From the NCBI GenBank assembly GCA_011316305.1, contig SAUG01000052.1:186001-250000 (forward strand): a stretch of 64,000 nucleotides of DNA, in the 5' to 3' direction. Of the stretch, positions 1-11,089 are shown piece after piece. The DNA is from Rusavskia elegans (lineage: Eukaryota > Ascomycota > Lecanoromycetes > Teloschistales > Teloschistaceae). The position numbers were made by a program, and so were the translations under genes. Within the stretch, counting starts at the first letter, position 1; each line of letters opens with the position of its first letter. The notes beneath the pieces were generated by a model, which had not been told where the DNA came from, did not search any database, and saw only the letters and a program-made list of their open reading frames with translations.

Positions 1-282
1 TCTTATTCCCCCCTCTTTTCCACCTCAACCTCCAATATGGTCCAGCCTAGTCCGGTGAAAAAGAAAGTCAGCTTGGGAGAATACATGAGTCGTCGAAGCA
101 ACAAAGCGGAGGCTCCTTCCGCAGGAGAAAAACCCACGAACAGCAGCCCTATACTGTCGAATCCCGTCAAACCGCTGGCTGCTCTCCATGAAGCCAAGAG
201 CAACCTTGACCAAAGCAGCCAGGTGGTGGATACTCCAAAGAGGGAAGACGAAAATCCAGTAGAGAGCAACCCACCCATATAG
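1..282 (+). CDS. 3' end of a gene cut by the window edge (unidentified; possibly Set3-like)
   Basis: The frame is open from base 1 to a TAG at 280-282, with no stop upstream of the first internal ATG (37), so this is probably the last exon of a larger gene to the left. The visible tail has about 93 residues, rich in Ser, Pro, Lys and Glu and without a folded domain. The one distinctive stretch is a basic KKKVSLGEYMSRR element. Similar basic 'KKKLSLxxY' patches occur near the C-termini of fungal SET-domain proteins of the Set3 type, but that resemblance is weak and from memory. A free-standing 81-codon gene starting at base 37 is the alternative. Confidence 0.45.
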   Translation, partial: SYSPLFSTSTSNMVQPSPVKKKVSLGEYMSRRSNKAEAPSAGEKPTNSSPILSNPVKPLAALHEAKSNLDQSSQVVDTPKREDENPVESNPPI

Positions 283-909
283 TCGACGTGTATCTTCTGA
301 GCTACCAACCTGGTGGTTTCTATATTGGGGACCAGTCACGAGTCCAGCGACTCTTTTTTCTTACTCATGAATTGTCATTATGAGCGAACTAGCGGCGGCG
401 TTTCTGTGTGGTGGATCAGGGGATGGCGTTATGTTGCGCCCATCTATTCTTTTCTGTAGCGATATGTAGGCTAGGGTCATGTAGAGTTTGCATCTTTTGC
501 ACTTTACGAATACAGATGATGATCTACTTACGCACATTCTACCCTGGGCTCTTGTGGACGCTGACAACTGTGATGGAAACCCGCTTCGGACGGCTGTCAA
601 TGTCAGGCCTCGATTCGCCCTCGCTGTAGAGTTGAGGGCTGGTCTGCCCAGCCGTTTGGTCACCCTGAATTTCAATAGCATAATGGTGTTGCGATGGCTT
701 TTCATACTCTCGACATTGATGTCCTTGGCCCGTCAAAGCATTGATGTCCCGTGAACGTCCAGGTAACACTACATCTAAAGGCAGGGTTTTGGCGCCGTAT
801 CAAGCAAGAGAGACACAATCACGTGTGAAAAGGACACCAAGATACTGGCATGCTTTTTCTAAACCGCTCTTTTCTCGCCATTTCATTTCCATGCAGCCCA
901 CCCACCCAA
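283..909. other. intergenic, tail-to-tail
   Basis: Lies between the 3' ends of the left-edge gene and MTR10. Only short overlapping open frames without family resemblance are present; I see no RNA gene or repeat. Confidence 0.6.
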
Positions 910-3900
910 TTACCCATTGAATCGGAACCTCGTAGCCTCCAGGCGACCCAATCCATCCCTGGGTGCGACATTCCTTCTCCGGTAGCTCGTTGTGAAATCC
1001 TGCAGCAGCACCCTTACTTTCCGTAGGTCACCAGCATCAACCTTCATTCCTACCGCATTCATCAACCGATCTGTTTCCCCCGCCCTGATGCTGCCGGCAG
1101 GCAGCATGCCTATCGTTTCCTTGACCCAAACACCTGATTGTAGTGGTAGGATCTCAAAGAGTGATAGCAGCACGCCTGAGGCGTCTTGAATGCAGTCCCG
1201 TGGGAAACTGAACATCATCCCAGTCATGACACGCTGAACAAGCGCTTCACCTTGCGAGGCAACCATCTGCTTGACGGCCTGTTGGAGCTGGGGTGAGTTG
1301 CGCGGTGCTTGGCCAGAATCCTGACGGTCGAAGTTGGAGGAATTGGGATGCTCGGTGCTGTAGCTGAGGAGATCGCGTAGAAAATGTAGGGCCGCGATCA
1401 GAGGTGCTTCTTGTTGGAGGGTGAGAGCGCTAACGGCGGCAGAGAGGATGTGCTGACAGACAGGACTGGGCAGGAGCTGGTGGTGGTAATATATCAGGGC
1501 ATCAATGAGAAGGCGGAAGAAATCTTCGATTACGTCTGGAAGGTCTTCGGCGGGGAGATCGTTCATGATCCTCAGGAATGCGAATGCTTGTTGCTCGAAG
1601 AAACTGTAGATGGCCCGAGAAGTGGACGCCTCAACGTATTCGGCGCCGATTGCAAATTCACGGAGGACAGAGTCTGTGGCCCAGAGAAAACATCCTTGCC
1701 GTGAGTTTTCGAAACCTGATGCCAGCTGTTGAGCAAGAGTGGGTAGAAGAGGAAGGATGGCTGTCCGGTAAGAAAGAACCATATACCGCCAGCAGCGGCA
1801 GATGCGTTCCAGAATTGGAGTGGAACTGGTAAAGTTTTCGGCGATCGTGGACAAGACTGGCAATATCTCTTGGCAATACTTGACCGCCGGGTTTTCTTCT
1901 TGCGGTGATACGTATGGCTGGATGTTTTGGACAAAGACAGTCAGGAGTTGGATGTACCCTTGAAAATCACATTAGCAACCTTCATACGGTGCTTCGCCTA
2001 TGCGCCTTACCTGCAACGGCCAATCGTGGACCATCGTCTTGTGCGGTCTTTGCTTGGTTGGCGCAGCTCATCATTCGTTTGATGACAGGGTCACAGTACA
2101 TCTTGAACATGCTGTGGACTTTGTCAAGCGCTTGGATTGATATGATACATGCGACGCCTTCGGTGATCTCCTCTTGGCTATCAGGCGGGAGGTTGTCCAA
2201 TACTGATTCGTAGAAAGTGTGAAGCTCCATTACGCTGCCTTCTAGAAGCTTTCGACAGTCCGTGCCAAAGAACTTGAAGGCAAGAGCAGCCGCTCTGACA
2301 ACCTCCTTGGAACTGTGACCAAAACCAGCAATCACGAATTGCAGCTGCGGTTGCAAGAATTCTGGATGCTGTGCTGTCCAGTCAGTGTACCTGCCGAGAG
2401 CCATGATGGCCTGGAATCGGAGCTTCTCGTGGTCGGGTATCTGGACGATTAGAGGAATAACTTGACGGAGGACCACGCTTTCTTCCGGTGATACCATTCC
2501 ACCCATTGCTCGCATACTGAAAAGAGGTGCTTCCAGTTCTTGCCAATGCGGTACGGACGTGCTTGTCGCCTGCGACCCATAGGTACTAACCCATCGTTGA
2601 ATCCGGTTGAAAGCTTTACCAAGACATTCCGTCACGGTAATCACATCACAACAGTCCTTGAGCACATCTCCCATCTGGTGCCTGAATTCACGGAATTTCT
2701 CTTCTTGCTCCCTATCGCCATCAAAAAGGTCGGCCTCGTTTGCGCTGTCAGGGGTTGGATATTCCAGATGCTTGATCATCACGTCGACTAGCTTGCCAAA
2801 GATGTCGGCATACTGAATGCGAGCCTGCTTGTACTTATCTAGAGTAATAATTTGTTTCATTTCGTACCAGAAAAGGAACGTCAAGGCGATCGCATCGCGG
2901 TCCTGGTCTCGGCCACAACATTCCAGAACGGACTCGACAAGGCCCCTGAATTCGGCGGGAAGTCGAGCAATCATGACGACCCATGCCTCACCAGCTTCTG
3001 CGAAAATCCTGGTGATTCCTTTGTAGGCATCGAGATCTCCTGACCCAGCTAGCTCCGCTATTTTTGGTCGTAAAGACAGGATCCTGGGGTATATTATCTG
3101 GATAACTTCCATGTATTCATCAACTTCTCTTGTATCTCGGAGAATCGTGCACATACAATCGACTGCCGCGTCGAAAGAAGCATCCTTAGATATGCCGTTG
3201 ACGATAGCATCAAAAAGAGAAGAGTTGACTACGTCAGCCGCCGGGATTTCCCTGAGCCACGATGATATGCATTCGAATAAGCGTGGATTTACAGCTGCAG
3301 CCGCTGTCAAGGTGTTAAGTATTGACAACACAACTTCGATTTCACGATGTCAACCTACCAGATGAATCTGCGTATTGATTTAAGAGTCCCAACACCTGGG
3401 TAGCGTTGTCTTCCAAGAGCTCTTTCGTTCTTGCCGTGAGCTCATCTTCCTACGGGCTCGGTCAACACAGGAGTCCAGAAGACAGGCGGTGTGGTAGTAT
3501 CCTGGTGACCTACGCTTAGATTGATCTTCCGACCCTCGGTGACTTCCTCTGGTAAAATTTTCAGGAATTCGAGTATACAGTCCCCAGCATTGCTCCCAAG
3601 GGTTGAACCAACATGAACCAAGACGTTCTTCCATTCCAGCAATTGTATGGCCAAATTTGCCAAGCATACACACAGTTGTGTTCTTACTGGCCGTGGTCCT
3701 TCACGAAACGACACAAGCAGCGCCAGGATCGAGTCACGGAGTGATGGCAAGGACTCTCGAGGGAGTTGATCAAGGTCGTAGGTTATCTGGAAATCAAAGT
3801 TGAGGACAAGGTTGTTGACATGAGCCGGACGGGTTGCGTACTTTGCCTTTCAGGGTGGTGGCAGCAAACAGCTTGGCTTCGGCGATTGTGTCAGGAGACG

Positions 3901-4118
3901 AGAGCAAAAAATGGGTTTTGGTCCAGGCTTCTGGCTGAACGTATCAATCAGTCAGACTCGTGATATGGAAATGGATTTAACAGCATTGCACGTACGGACT
4001 TCTGAAACTTTTCGAGGTATTCGTGTGCTTGGGACTTCTGCGATCGCTCCACGTTGGCTTGCATAGTTGACAAAGCGGCAAGAATTGGCTCGAGGCCATC
4101 CGAGTTTGGTGAGACCAT
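910..4118 (-). CDS. MTR10: importin-beta family nuclear import receptor Mtr10 / transportin-3
   Basis: Six exons: 4118-3996, 3934-3842, 3786-3514, 3449-3359, 3303-2011 and 1958-910, joined by introns of 52-64 bp with all phases matching. The product is 973 residues, the usual Mtr10 size. It is a karyopherin of HEAT-like helical repeats that carries SR-type mRNA-binding proteins and tRNA-linked cargo through the nuclear pore. The N-terminus has the exportin-1-like/importin-beta block, recognisable by RTQLCVCLANLAIQLLEW and PEEVTEGRKINLS; the body continues with conserved repeats such as IALTFLFWYEMKQ. The start at 4118 gives an Mtr10-like N-terminus (LAALSTMQANVERS). It faces SME1 head to head. 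The gene is intact. Confidence 0.95.
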
Positions 4119-4644
4119 GATTCCGTGTTGAGAGGTCAGGCGAGTGGGTGAGGCGAAGTAGGGTATCGAAGGCGGCGTTATGAATGACGACTTATAGATG
4201 GCTCCAGCGCAAGCTCTTCGTGCACGGCCTCCGACATGGGAGCTACATCAAGGGCTTGATAGCATGAACATCTTGGAACATAGCTAAGAACAAGTAATGT
4301 AGGATCAGCAGCAGAATTGGATATCGGAACTGCGAATGACGTCCTTTGCTATTTGGTATCTGCTTGGCAGTGCTCGCTAAAGCACTATGAATTGACGCCG
4401 TGGAGCGGAAAGGCGGCAATTCAGCCCTGGCGTTAAACTCATCTCCACTGGACTGACTGGAATCATACAGATAGGTAGACCTCGTAGCAATCAACATCTC
4501 TCAATATCTACTCTGAACTCCGGGGAGCCTTCGCCCGAGATCGATTACGCCGAAATTCACCACCACAACCTCTGCCTTATCTGGGCTCGACACGTTGCCG
4601 ATTGTGTCCGCATCTACTGAAGACTCGAGGAATCAATCGTCCAG
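4119..4644. promoter_or_regulatory. divergent promoter region MTR10 / SME1
   Basis: About 0.5 kb between the two start codons. It must hold both promoters; I recognise no specific factor site. Confidence 0.45.
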
Positions 4645-5038
4645 ATGACGGGGCGAGGAGGCGGTGGAGGCAGGGGCAAAGTCCTTCTTCCTCCAATCAA
4701 TTTCATTTTCAAACTCCTACAACAACATTCGACCGTTTCAATATGGCTCTACGAGCAGCTGGCAATACGAATAGAAGGCAAAATCAGGGTGTGTGATCAT
4801 CTTCCGCGTTGTCATTAGAGTGCTGTTGACGCTCTGCCGATAGGGGTTTGATGAGTTCATGAACCTGGTGATCGATGACGCCGTGGAAGTCAAGTTGGCC
4901 AGCAAGACCGACGAGGAGAAGCGTCGTGAACTTGGTATTGTTGGATCTTCGACCAAGATTGCTAAACCGGCTGACATGATGACAGGACAAATTCTGTTGA
5001 AAGGGGACAACGTTTCACTTATTCAGGCGCTACAGTAG
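4645..5038 (+). CDS. SME1: small nuclear ribonucleoprotein SmE
   Basis: Three exons (4645-4788, 4844-4934, 4986-5038) give 95 residues, the normal SmE length. SmE is one of seven Sm proteins that form the ring on U1, U2, U4 and U5 snRNAs in the spliceosome. The Sm1 motif is visible as WLYEQLAIRIEGKIRGFDEF and the Sm2 motif as GQILLKGDNVSLI. Intron 1 is 55 bp. Intron 2 (4935-4985) is 51 bp, has a GCTGAC branch-like site and a CAG acceptor, and contains no stop in frame. Reading through it would insert 17 residues between the conserved ...RREL and GQILLKG blocks; removing it restores the family spacing exactly. Confidence 0.95.
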
Positions 5039-5175
5039 TCTCACGGCCTCGGCGTTTGACCTGCTCGCCAGTCTGACATCGAACTGTCCGCATAAGGCAG
5101 GCATCGTTGAATAGCCAAAGATACCTGCGACTGCATTCCTTGGCGTTCATGACATGATTTTCTCTAATCGTGTTG

Positions 5176-6019
5176 CTAGCGCCTCCGAACGGGCTTGTTT
5201 CCGGCGATGAGAGCGTCCAGTCGCCAATCCGATGCGTCTGTGGGGATCTTTTGACCCTCTGGAAGGATCTGTTCCTCGAGGGCTAGACCAACTACGGCCA
5301 CCATATGAGCGGTGCTGAATGGCAAATATCGTGGGCTACCGTACATACCGAGGAATGGCATCCGATTCTCCGGGCTGGAGGATTTTTCCAGCGACCGCTG
5401 GTATTGAGACAAAAAGCGATCATAGTAACCTTTTCCGTGGCCCAATCGGTCTAGTCTATGGTCAAAAGCCATTCCTGGCATTATTACAAGTTCAAGATTT
5501 TCTGATTTCTCTCCTGATTTTTCCGCACTTGTTTGTTCAAAATGTGGCTGGCCCAAGCAGCACTTCCGGTGCGCTATGGAGTTCTCGCCAGGGGTGGGAA
5601 TGCCCCAAGAATCTGGCTGCAGCGCCTCGAAATCCTCATGTGAATGCAATGCTACCATGTCCATGACCGAAGCTGGAGACTCGTCGGCAGGCCGTGTCGT
5701 CTTGTGTATATAAGGTACATACACTTCTTTGCCATTCTGAAGAGCTTCGGTGACAATGGCTCTGGTTGACAATTCGCCTTTTGGCATTGAAAGATAGACA
5801 CTGATTCTCTTCGCGGACTGGTACTCCGGCAAAGAGAGCAATGTTTCTGTGGCTGCATGGGCTACGCAAGAATCCTAACATATCAGTACATGAACACGGG
5901 GGGTTCGATGTATACCGACATTGTGTCTGGATCGAAAGCTCCGATACATGGGAAAGCGTTTGTCTGATGTGACGTCGTAACTCCTTCTTCACCGTGTGTA
6001 GACCAGCCATGTCGTCCAT
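5176..6019 (-). CDS. FAU1: 5-formyltetrahydrofolate cyclo-ligase (methenyl-THF synthetase)
   Basis: This enzyme uses ATP to convert 5-formyl-THF to 5,10-methenyl-THF, returning folinic acid to the one-carbon pool. The diagnostic C-terminal block is present (PGMAFDHRLDRLGHGKGYYD), as is the early block SLPEYQSAKRISVYLSMPKG. Two exons are inferred, 6019-5920 and 5861-5176, giving 261 residues. The join needs a weak GTCGGT donor, but it yields IQTQSHAATETLLSLPEY, which fits the family; the stronger-looking GTATAC donor four bases downstream gives the wrong phase. The start could instead be the second Met at 6010. It diverges from ROT1. Confidence 0.9.
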
Positions 6020-6342
6020 AGAAACCAAAAGATCTACCTGAATCTGGCAGCCAGAGATCACCCAGCACGCTAGAATCCAGTTCCCGTCTGGAGGGTCTCA
6101 AAATCCATGTTCATGCCTGGAGAGAGAAACAAGGGTATCTTATACTTACCTAAGTAATGTGGTCGAAGCGCGATTGGCGATTGGGCCATTCATTTGATGC
6201 CCACTCTTGGGTCGAGCTAAAGTAGCGTTGTCCCTTCACAGACCTTTGAAGCTTCCCTCGTTCAAACATCCTGACAATAATTCAAATCCCACGGCACTTT
6301 TGAAAAAAAGTCTCCCTCACATTCGTTTGACTAAGATCTCTA
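6020..6342. promoter_or_regulatory. divergent promoter region FAU1 / ROT1 with a TTACCTAAGTAA element
   Basis: A 323-bp shared upstream region. A near-palindrome TTACCTAAGTAA lies at 6146-6157 and resembles similar sites before the acyl-CoA synthetase and glucose-6-phosphate isomerase genes. No factor can be assigned. Confidence 0.4.
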
Positions 6343-7307
6343 ATGTTTTTACATCTAAATTCGTTGGTACTCTGCGGCGCCGCTCTTGCATCGTTGGTGG
6401 TTGCTCAGGTCGATCCCCTGCTCACAGGAACATGGACCACAAAGTCACGGAAGGTCTTTACGGGCCCGGTGCGTGCTCATCCTACACCACCAAGCTGCCA
6501 CAGACGCTTTGCAGACCATGTTTTGTCGGACCAGATGGCTACCAGCATATGCTGACGCAATCCCAGGGTTTCTACGACCCGGTCAATGAGAAGATGTTCG
6601 AGCCACCTCTAACAGGCTTCTCGTACTCGTTCACCGACGACGGCTTTTATGAGGTTGCATACTACCGAGCAGGCTCAAATCGTACGTTGTGAACAATTCT
6701 ATCCGATGAGCGTGCGCTCACCCAACTATCAGCCGCCCAGCCTGCCTGTCCGAAAGGCATAATACAATGGCAGCACGGGAAATACCGCAAAGCCTCCAAT
6801 GGCTCCCTCGTCCTCAATCCCTTTGCCGTCGACGGCCGGCAACTCATGTCAGATCCCTGTGCCTACCAAAATGCAGTGTACACTCGCTATCACCAGCAGG
6901 AAATTTTCAAGGTTCGTTCAGTCATGCTGCACACTCATACATGCGACGGCTGAGCGGTCATTTCACAGCACTACGAAGTCTTCCCCAACCCTTACGATAA
7001 AGCCCAGCGCTTGAACCTATACGGCTGGGATGGTGCCCCCATGAACCCCATGTACCTCGCTTACAAACCGCCGCAAATGCTTCCCACACAAACACTCAAC
7101 CCAACTTCCGCCACCTCCACAGGCACCCGGCCGTCGAGTACAAGCAAGTCAAAACGTGATCTCTCAGGTGATGACGATGGCTTGGTACAGGAAGCGCTCA
7201 ATCGCAAGGCGCTGCTGAAGCAGAGACATTCGACCAATGCCGATCGCCTATGGTGGTTGGGTGTCGGTATGACGGCGCTCGGCGGTATAGGGTACTTTTG
7301 CTTCTAG
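6343..7307 (+). CDS. ROT1: ER membrane chaperone Rot1
   Basis: Four exons (6343-6468, 6567-6681, 6733-6911, 6969-7307) encode 252 residues. Rot1 is an essential ER protein that helps fold secretory proteins and is needed for beta-1,6-glucan wall synthesis and N-/O-glycosylation. The start gives a clear signal peptide (hydrophobic core LVLCGAALASLVVAQ). The conserved body follows: LLTGTWTTKSRKVFTGP, GFYDPVNEKMFEPPLTGFSY, then CPKGIIQWQHGKY and HYEVFPNPYDKAQRLNLYGW. A C-terminal hydrophobic segment (WLGVGMTALGGIGYF) anchors it in the membrane. All splice phases agree and the size matches the family. Confidence 0.95.
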
Positions 7308-7675
7308 ACCGGAAGCATGTTCGTAATGGCCATAGACGTGGAGCACGCTTATCTGGTGTCGATGATGTAGATGGTGTAACGGGGGGCACATCGTTGTGGT
7401 CCTCGTGGAAGGTGGTTGTATAGATATCTGTACAATGTTGGTATCATAAGGTGCCGATAATATCTATAATATCTTGTTTCAGATGTCAGAACTTGCCCTT
7501 TTCTGCCGGCAAGTGAAGCCGTTAGCATGATGATTGCAGTTTGCCGTCCAAATGCACCCGAGCAACCGGAAGAGCTGTTGATCGGCGACGTCGACCCTCA
7601 TGATAAGCGCCAGTTGTCATTTCGAGCACACCCACAACCATCCCGTCCTGCAGCTGGACGTCTCGGTGTTCCCTT
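7308..7675. other. intergenic, convergent 3' ends
   Basis: Separates ROT1 from the small membrane-protein gene. AT-rich patches near 7440-7480 could serve as 3'-end signals; nothing else seen. Confidence 0.5.
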
Positions 7676-7945
7676 TCAATCCTTATCCACATCGAAACTC
7701 CTAATCTTCGGCAATGCTCTTCTCAGCTCTTCGTGATGCTGTTCCGTAGGCACCATCCCAAAATTCTGTTCCACTTTGCTCGATAACATGAGTCCGAAGG
7801 CGGAGTAGGCCATTACGCCGACACCGATGTATATGCGTGTTCGGGGTTGAAGGTTGAGGAAATATCTGCGTAAGATATGATTGTCAGAGGTCAAGGGCCG
7901 TGGAGTTATTGGTGGTGAGAGCGAGGCTTACTGCCAGAGTGACAT
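7676..7945 (-). CDS. 67-residue single-pass membrane protein of unknown function
   Basis: Two exons, 7945-7932 (14 nt) and 7865-7676, with a 66-bp GTAAGC...CAG intron. The tiny first exon encodes MSLW plus part of Gln; joined to exon 2 it reads MSLWQYFLNLQPRTRIYIGV. A hydrophobic segment (IYIGVGVMAYSAFGLMLS) sits at about residues 16-33, followed by a polar tail with a charged C-terminus (FDVDKD). The size and shape suggest a small mitochondrial or ER membrane subunit, but I cannot name the family. The protein-like sequence, good splice sites and compact structure argue that it is real. It lies downstream of, and on the same strand as, the acyl-CoA synthetase gene. Confidence 0.65.
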
Positions 7946-8353
7946 TGTTGCTAGGACTCAATGAATGTTGGGGTCCGAGATTTGGTAGAGCGATAGTGGT
8001 TGTTGCAACCTTCAGCTTCTCACATATCCAATCGTTGTAGTGATTCAAGCTATACAGAGCCGAGTCCGAAAGAGTTACAGTCGACTTCAGTCCGTTCCAA
8101 GATATTAAATCCATGCGTGATAGTGTGCACTCTTTTGATAAGCGCGTCAAGCTATAGGTCAGGATGAGGGCGAAGTTGGACCATCGAGAAAGAGAAATCC
8201 TCAAATGCTTTAAAACCTTTCATTGTTAATTAAAATCAGACATTTGTCTCAACACGCGCTCCAAGACGATTAACAATTGCGACTTTCGCATGCTGATCTG
8301 CTCCCACGCAGGAACAATTCCATCATACAGAGACCTCTATGAAAGGCACACTC
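7946..8353. other. intergenic between two minus-strand genes
   Basis: Should contain the promoter of the 67-residue membrane protein and the 3' end of the acyl-CoA synthetase. No further feature recognised. Confidence 0.45.
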
Positions 8354-10678
8354 TCAGCTATTGTAAGCTTGATCAACTTCCTTGCTGTACTTCTGCAGGA
8401 TTCCCCTGCGATTGATTTTCTGCGCGGCTGTGGTGAGACCCTAAAGCAGGGAATGTCAGTACTGTAGATGGAAAGCTTTCGAGGTTTCATGGGCTTCCAT
8501 ACGTTCGCTGCATTCCACTCCTCGTCGGCCATTACGACTCCATCAATGATTTCTATACCGTTAAGTCCACCCTCTCTCCCGGTCCTTTGAAGCTCTTTTA
8601 GGACGAGACTGTTCAGCTTCTTATTATGCACAAGTTCTTCAAGGCTATTGCCTTCGATACCATTCCGATTCGCCAGCCTCTTCAGCGCAGGCTCGGCTGG
8701 CACGATGATGGCAATCGGCTTGCTCTTGTCGCTTGCGGCATGCACGCAGATGTTGCCCACTTCGGTGGCTGATCGGTAGACTGACTCAAGCTAAACGGAT
8801 CATGTCAGTCAGCTGCCTCGCCGAAGCAATTTAATCCAAAGGACCTGACTGACCTTCTCGAGAGCGATGTATTCCCCATTCAGCGTCTTGACGAGATTCT
8901 TCTTGCGGTCAACGATCCTCAAGTGGCCATTACGATCGAATTCCCCGATATCACCAGTCTTGAACCACCCATCATCGGTCAGGGATGCTTTAGTTTCGCT
9001 CTCGTTATCATAGTAGCCCTCGAAGACCGGAGGACCTCGGATCCAGATCTCGCCTTGTGGAGGCTTGTTCGCGGCAAAGTAGCCTGCCTCTGCAAAGTCG
9101 ACAAGCTTAATCTCGATGGATGATGGTATATCACCAAGAGCAGTGTCGGTCCAATGCATGGGGTCACAGAGGGCGCCCATGGCCGTCGTTTCCGTAAGAC
9201 CGTAGCCTCCGACCATAGGCGCAATAGCCATAGAAATGAAGCGTTGTGTGTCCTTAGCAATCGGTCCGCCTCCATTCATACATATGCGTAGGCGTCCGCC
9301 TGTAGCATCCTTGAGTTTCTTGAAGACAACCCCGTCGAGGAGTGCTGTGCCTGGGAGTCCTGTGCTCATCAAGAATCCTTTCGCTGAAAGAGAACCCCAG
9401 AAGAGGTTTTTGACCAGAGGACTACCCTGGTTGACTTTGGCAATGATCCCCTTCTTGACGGATTCCCAGACAGCCGGCACACCCACGAGGATTGTCGGTT
9501 TAAATTCACGGATATCACCCTTGCAATTCCTCACTGAGGAGTCGGACAGGGTCTTGGGGTTCCCATAGCCCATTGTTCCACCCCAGTACAAGCAAGCATT
9601 TTCGAAGACGAACTCAAGGATATGTGCTTGTGGGAGGTAGGTGAGCATGCCATCTCCAGGGCCTATGTACGCACCGATTATGGTGGTGACGCCGGCGACT
9701 ATGCAAAAGTCAATATGATTCACGGATGTCGCGGATTCGACACAGAACCTACTCGACGCAAGAACGGCTTTGTGTTTAATAGGAACTCCCTTTGGAGGTC
9801 CCGTCGAGCCCGAAGTGTACATGATACAGCAGAGATCCTCGGGTTGTGGCGGTGTGGGTTCCACTGGATTGTCTTTACCAAGCTGCTTGAGCTCATCAAA
9901 ACTGTGGATGGAGAGATAATCATAGGCACTCTTCAGCTTGTCTATGTGTTCCTGTTTCAACTCTCCGACGCTATTGTAGATAACATGCTTGACGTTCTTC
10001 GCTTCTTTGAGGGGGTTGATCAAAGTTGGCAACAGCTGAGGATCACAGAATATAGCTTTGGCTTGTGTCTGAATAAGCGAGTGTTTGACGCCTTCCTCAC
10101 CGAGGGTATCATAGGCGGTGGCTATTGGGATTGATTGCGAGACAGCACCATGAGACATGGCTAGCCACTGAGCGCTTTGGAGGATTGACATCAGCTCCTC
10201 TTCGACTGACAAAGCCCCTGATACGGCCAAAGACATACCTTGTACTGGCGAAAAGGTGCAGTCTGTCGCCCTTGACGAGACCCAGCTTTCGTAGACCCGC
10301 GCCAACGTCGAGCGCCAATCTCTCATATTCAGTGAAGGTGATGTAGCTGTACTCGCTTAACTCGAAGTAGGTCCATTTCTTGTCGACTTCCTGCGGCGTC
10401 CCATCCACTACCTTGGTGATCTTCTTATTATCCACGTGGGTCTTGAGGTTGCGCCGTGAACCCAGAGCCTTGGCGTTGCCATACTTGTTGGCACTGATTT
10501 TGAGAATATCGAATATGGTCTTGACGTCGTCTGAGGGCGTTGTACGGAGCGTGTCCTTGGATAGCGGATGCCGCCTGGGAATCGTTTCTCCTTCCACAGG
10601 CTCATACCCTGCAGCTTCTACCGTAAAGGGTCCTTTGGCGGAGATGCGGGGATACAAAGCTTGGTTCTTCTTTGACAT
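8354..10678 (-). CDS. FAA1: long-chain acyl-CoA synthetase (Faa1/Faa4 type)
   Basis: Four exons (10678-10239, 10174-8854, 8790-8503, 8440-8354) encode 711 residues. The enzyme activates long-chain fatty acids to acyl-CoA through an acyl-adenylate, for lipid synthesis, import and beta-oxidation. The AMP-binding P-loop YTSGSTGPPKG is near residues 266-276. Other conserved pieces are GGYGLTETTAMGALC, WFKTGDIGEFDRNGHLRI and DRKKNLVKTLNGEYIALEK. Exon 4 supplies the family tail (GLTTAAQKINRRGILQKY). No targeting presequence or C-terminal peroxisomal signal is obvious (the protein ends AYNS). Which of the Faa1/Faa4 group it represents cannot be told from sequence alone. Confidence 0.95.
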
Positions 10679-11089
10679 AGCAGCGATTTCAAGTTTCTAC
10701 TCGAACAGTTGAAGCAGCTCCTGCGGGGGATAAACGATGGAGGGCGGAGGGTGCTTCTACTCTCGAGGCTGCCTACCTTAGGTTGTTACTGGGCTGCAGC
10801 TCTTGGCATACAGTCACGGGAAAATTTTAGCGTCATGTTTGGTCTCATCCTGCTAAGAAAGTGAGCTAACTCTATATAGCTAGGGGCAGATAAGTAGCAG
10901 CGCCACCAGGCGCTGTGTTCGTCAGCCGCTAATAATAGGCTTGGTGCTGCTTTTCTACACGGGCATGACGATTACCATGTTGTACTCTGTATGAGGTCTG
11001 AGTACTGAGTCAACACCACTGAATCTCCATGCCGCCCGTAACCGCTGTGTACTGTCGAGAAGTCTATTAACCTACCCCCAAGCTCCTGT
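10679..11089. promoter_or_regulatory. upstream region of the acyl-CoA synthetase gene
   Basis: Carries TACCTTAGGT at 10774-10783, a variant of the CCTWRGG element seen in other upstream regions here. No coding potential recognised. Confidence 0.4.
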
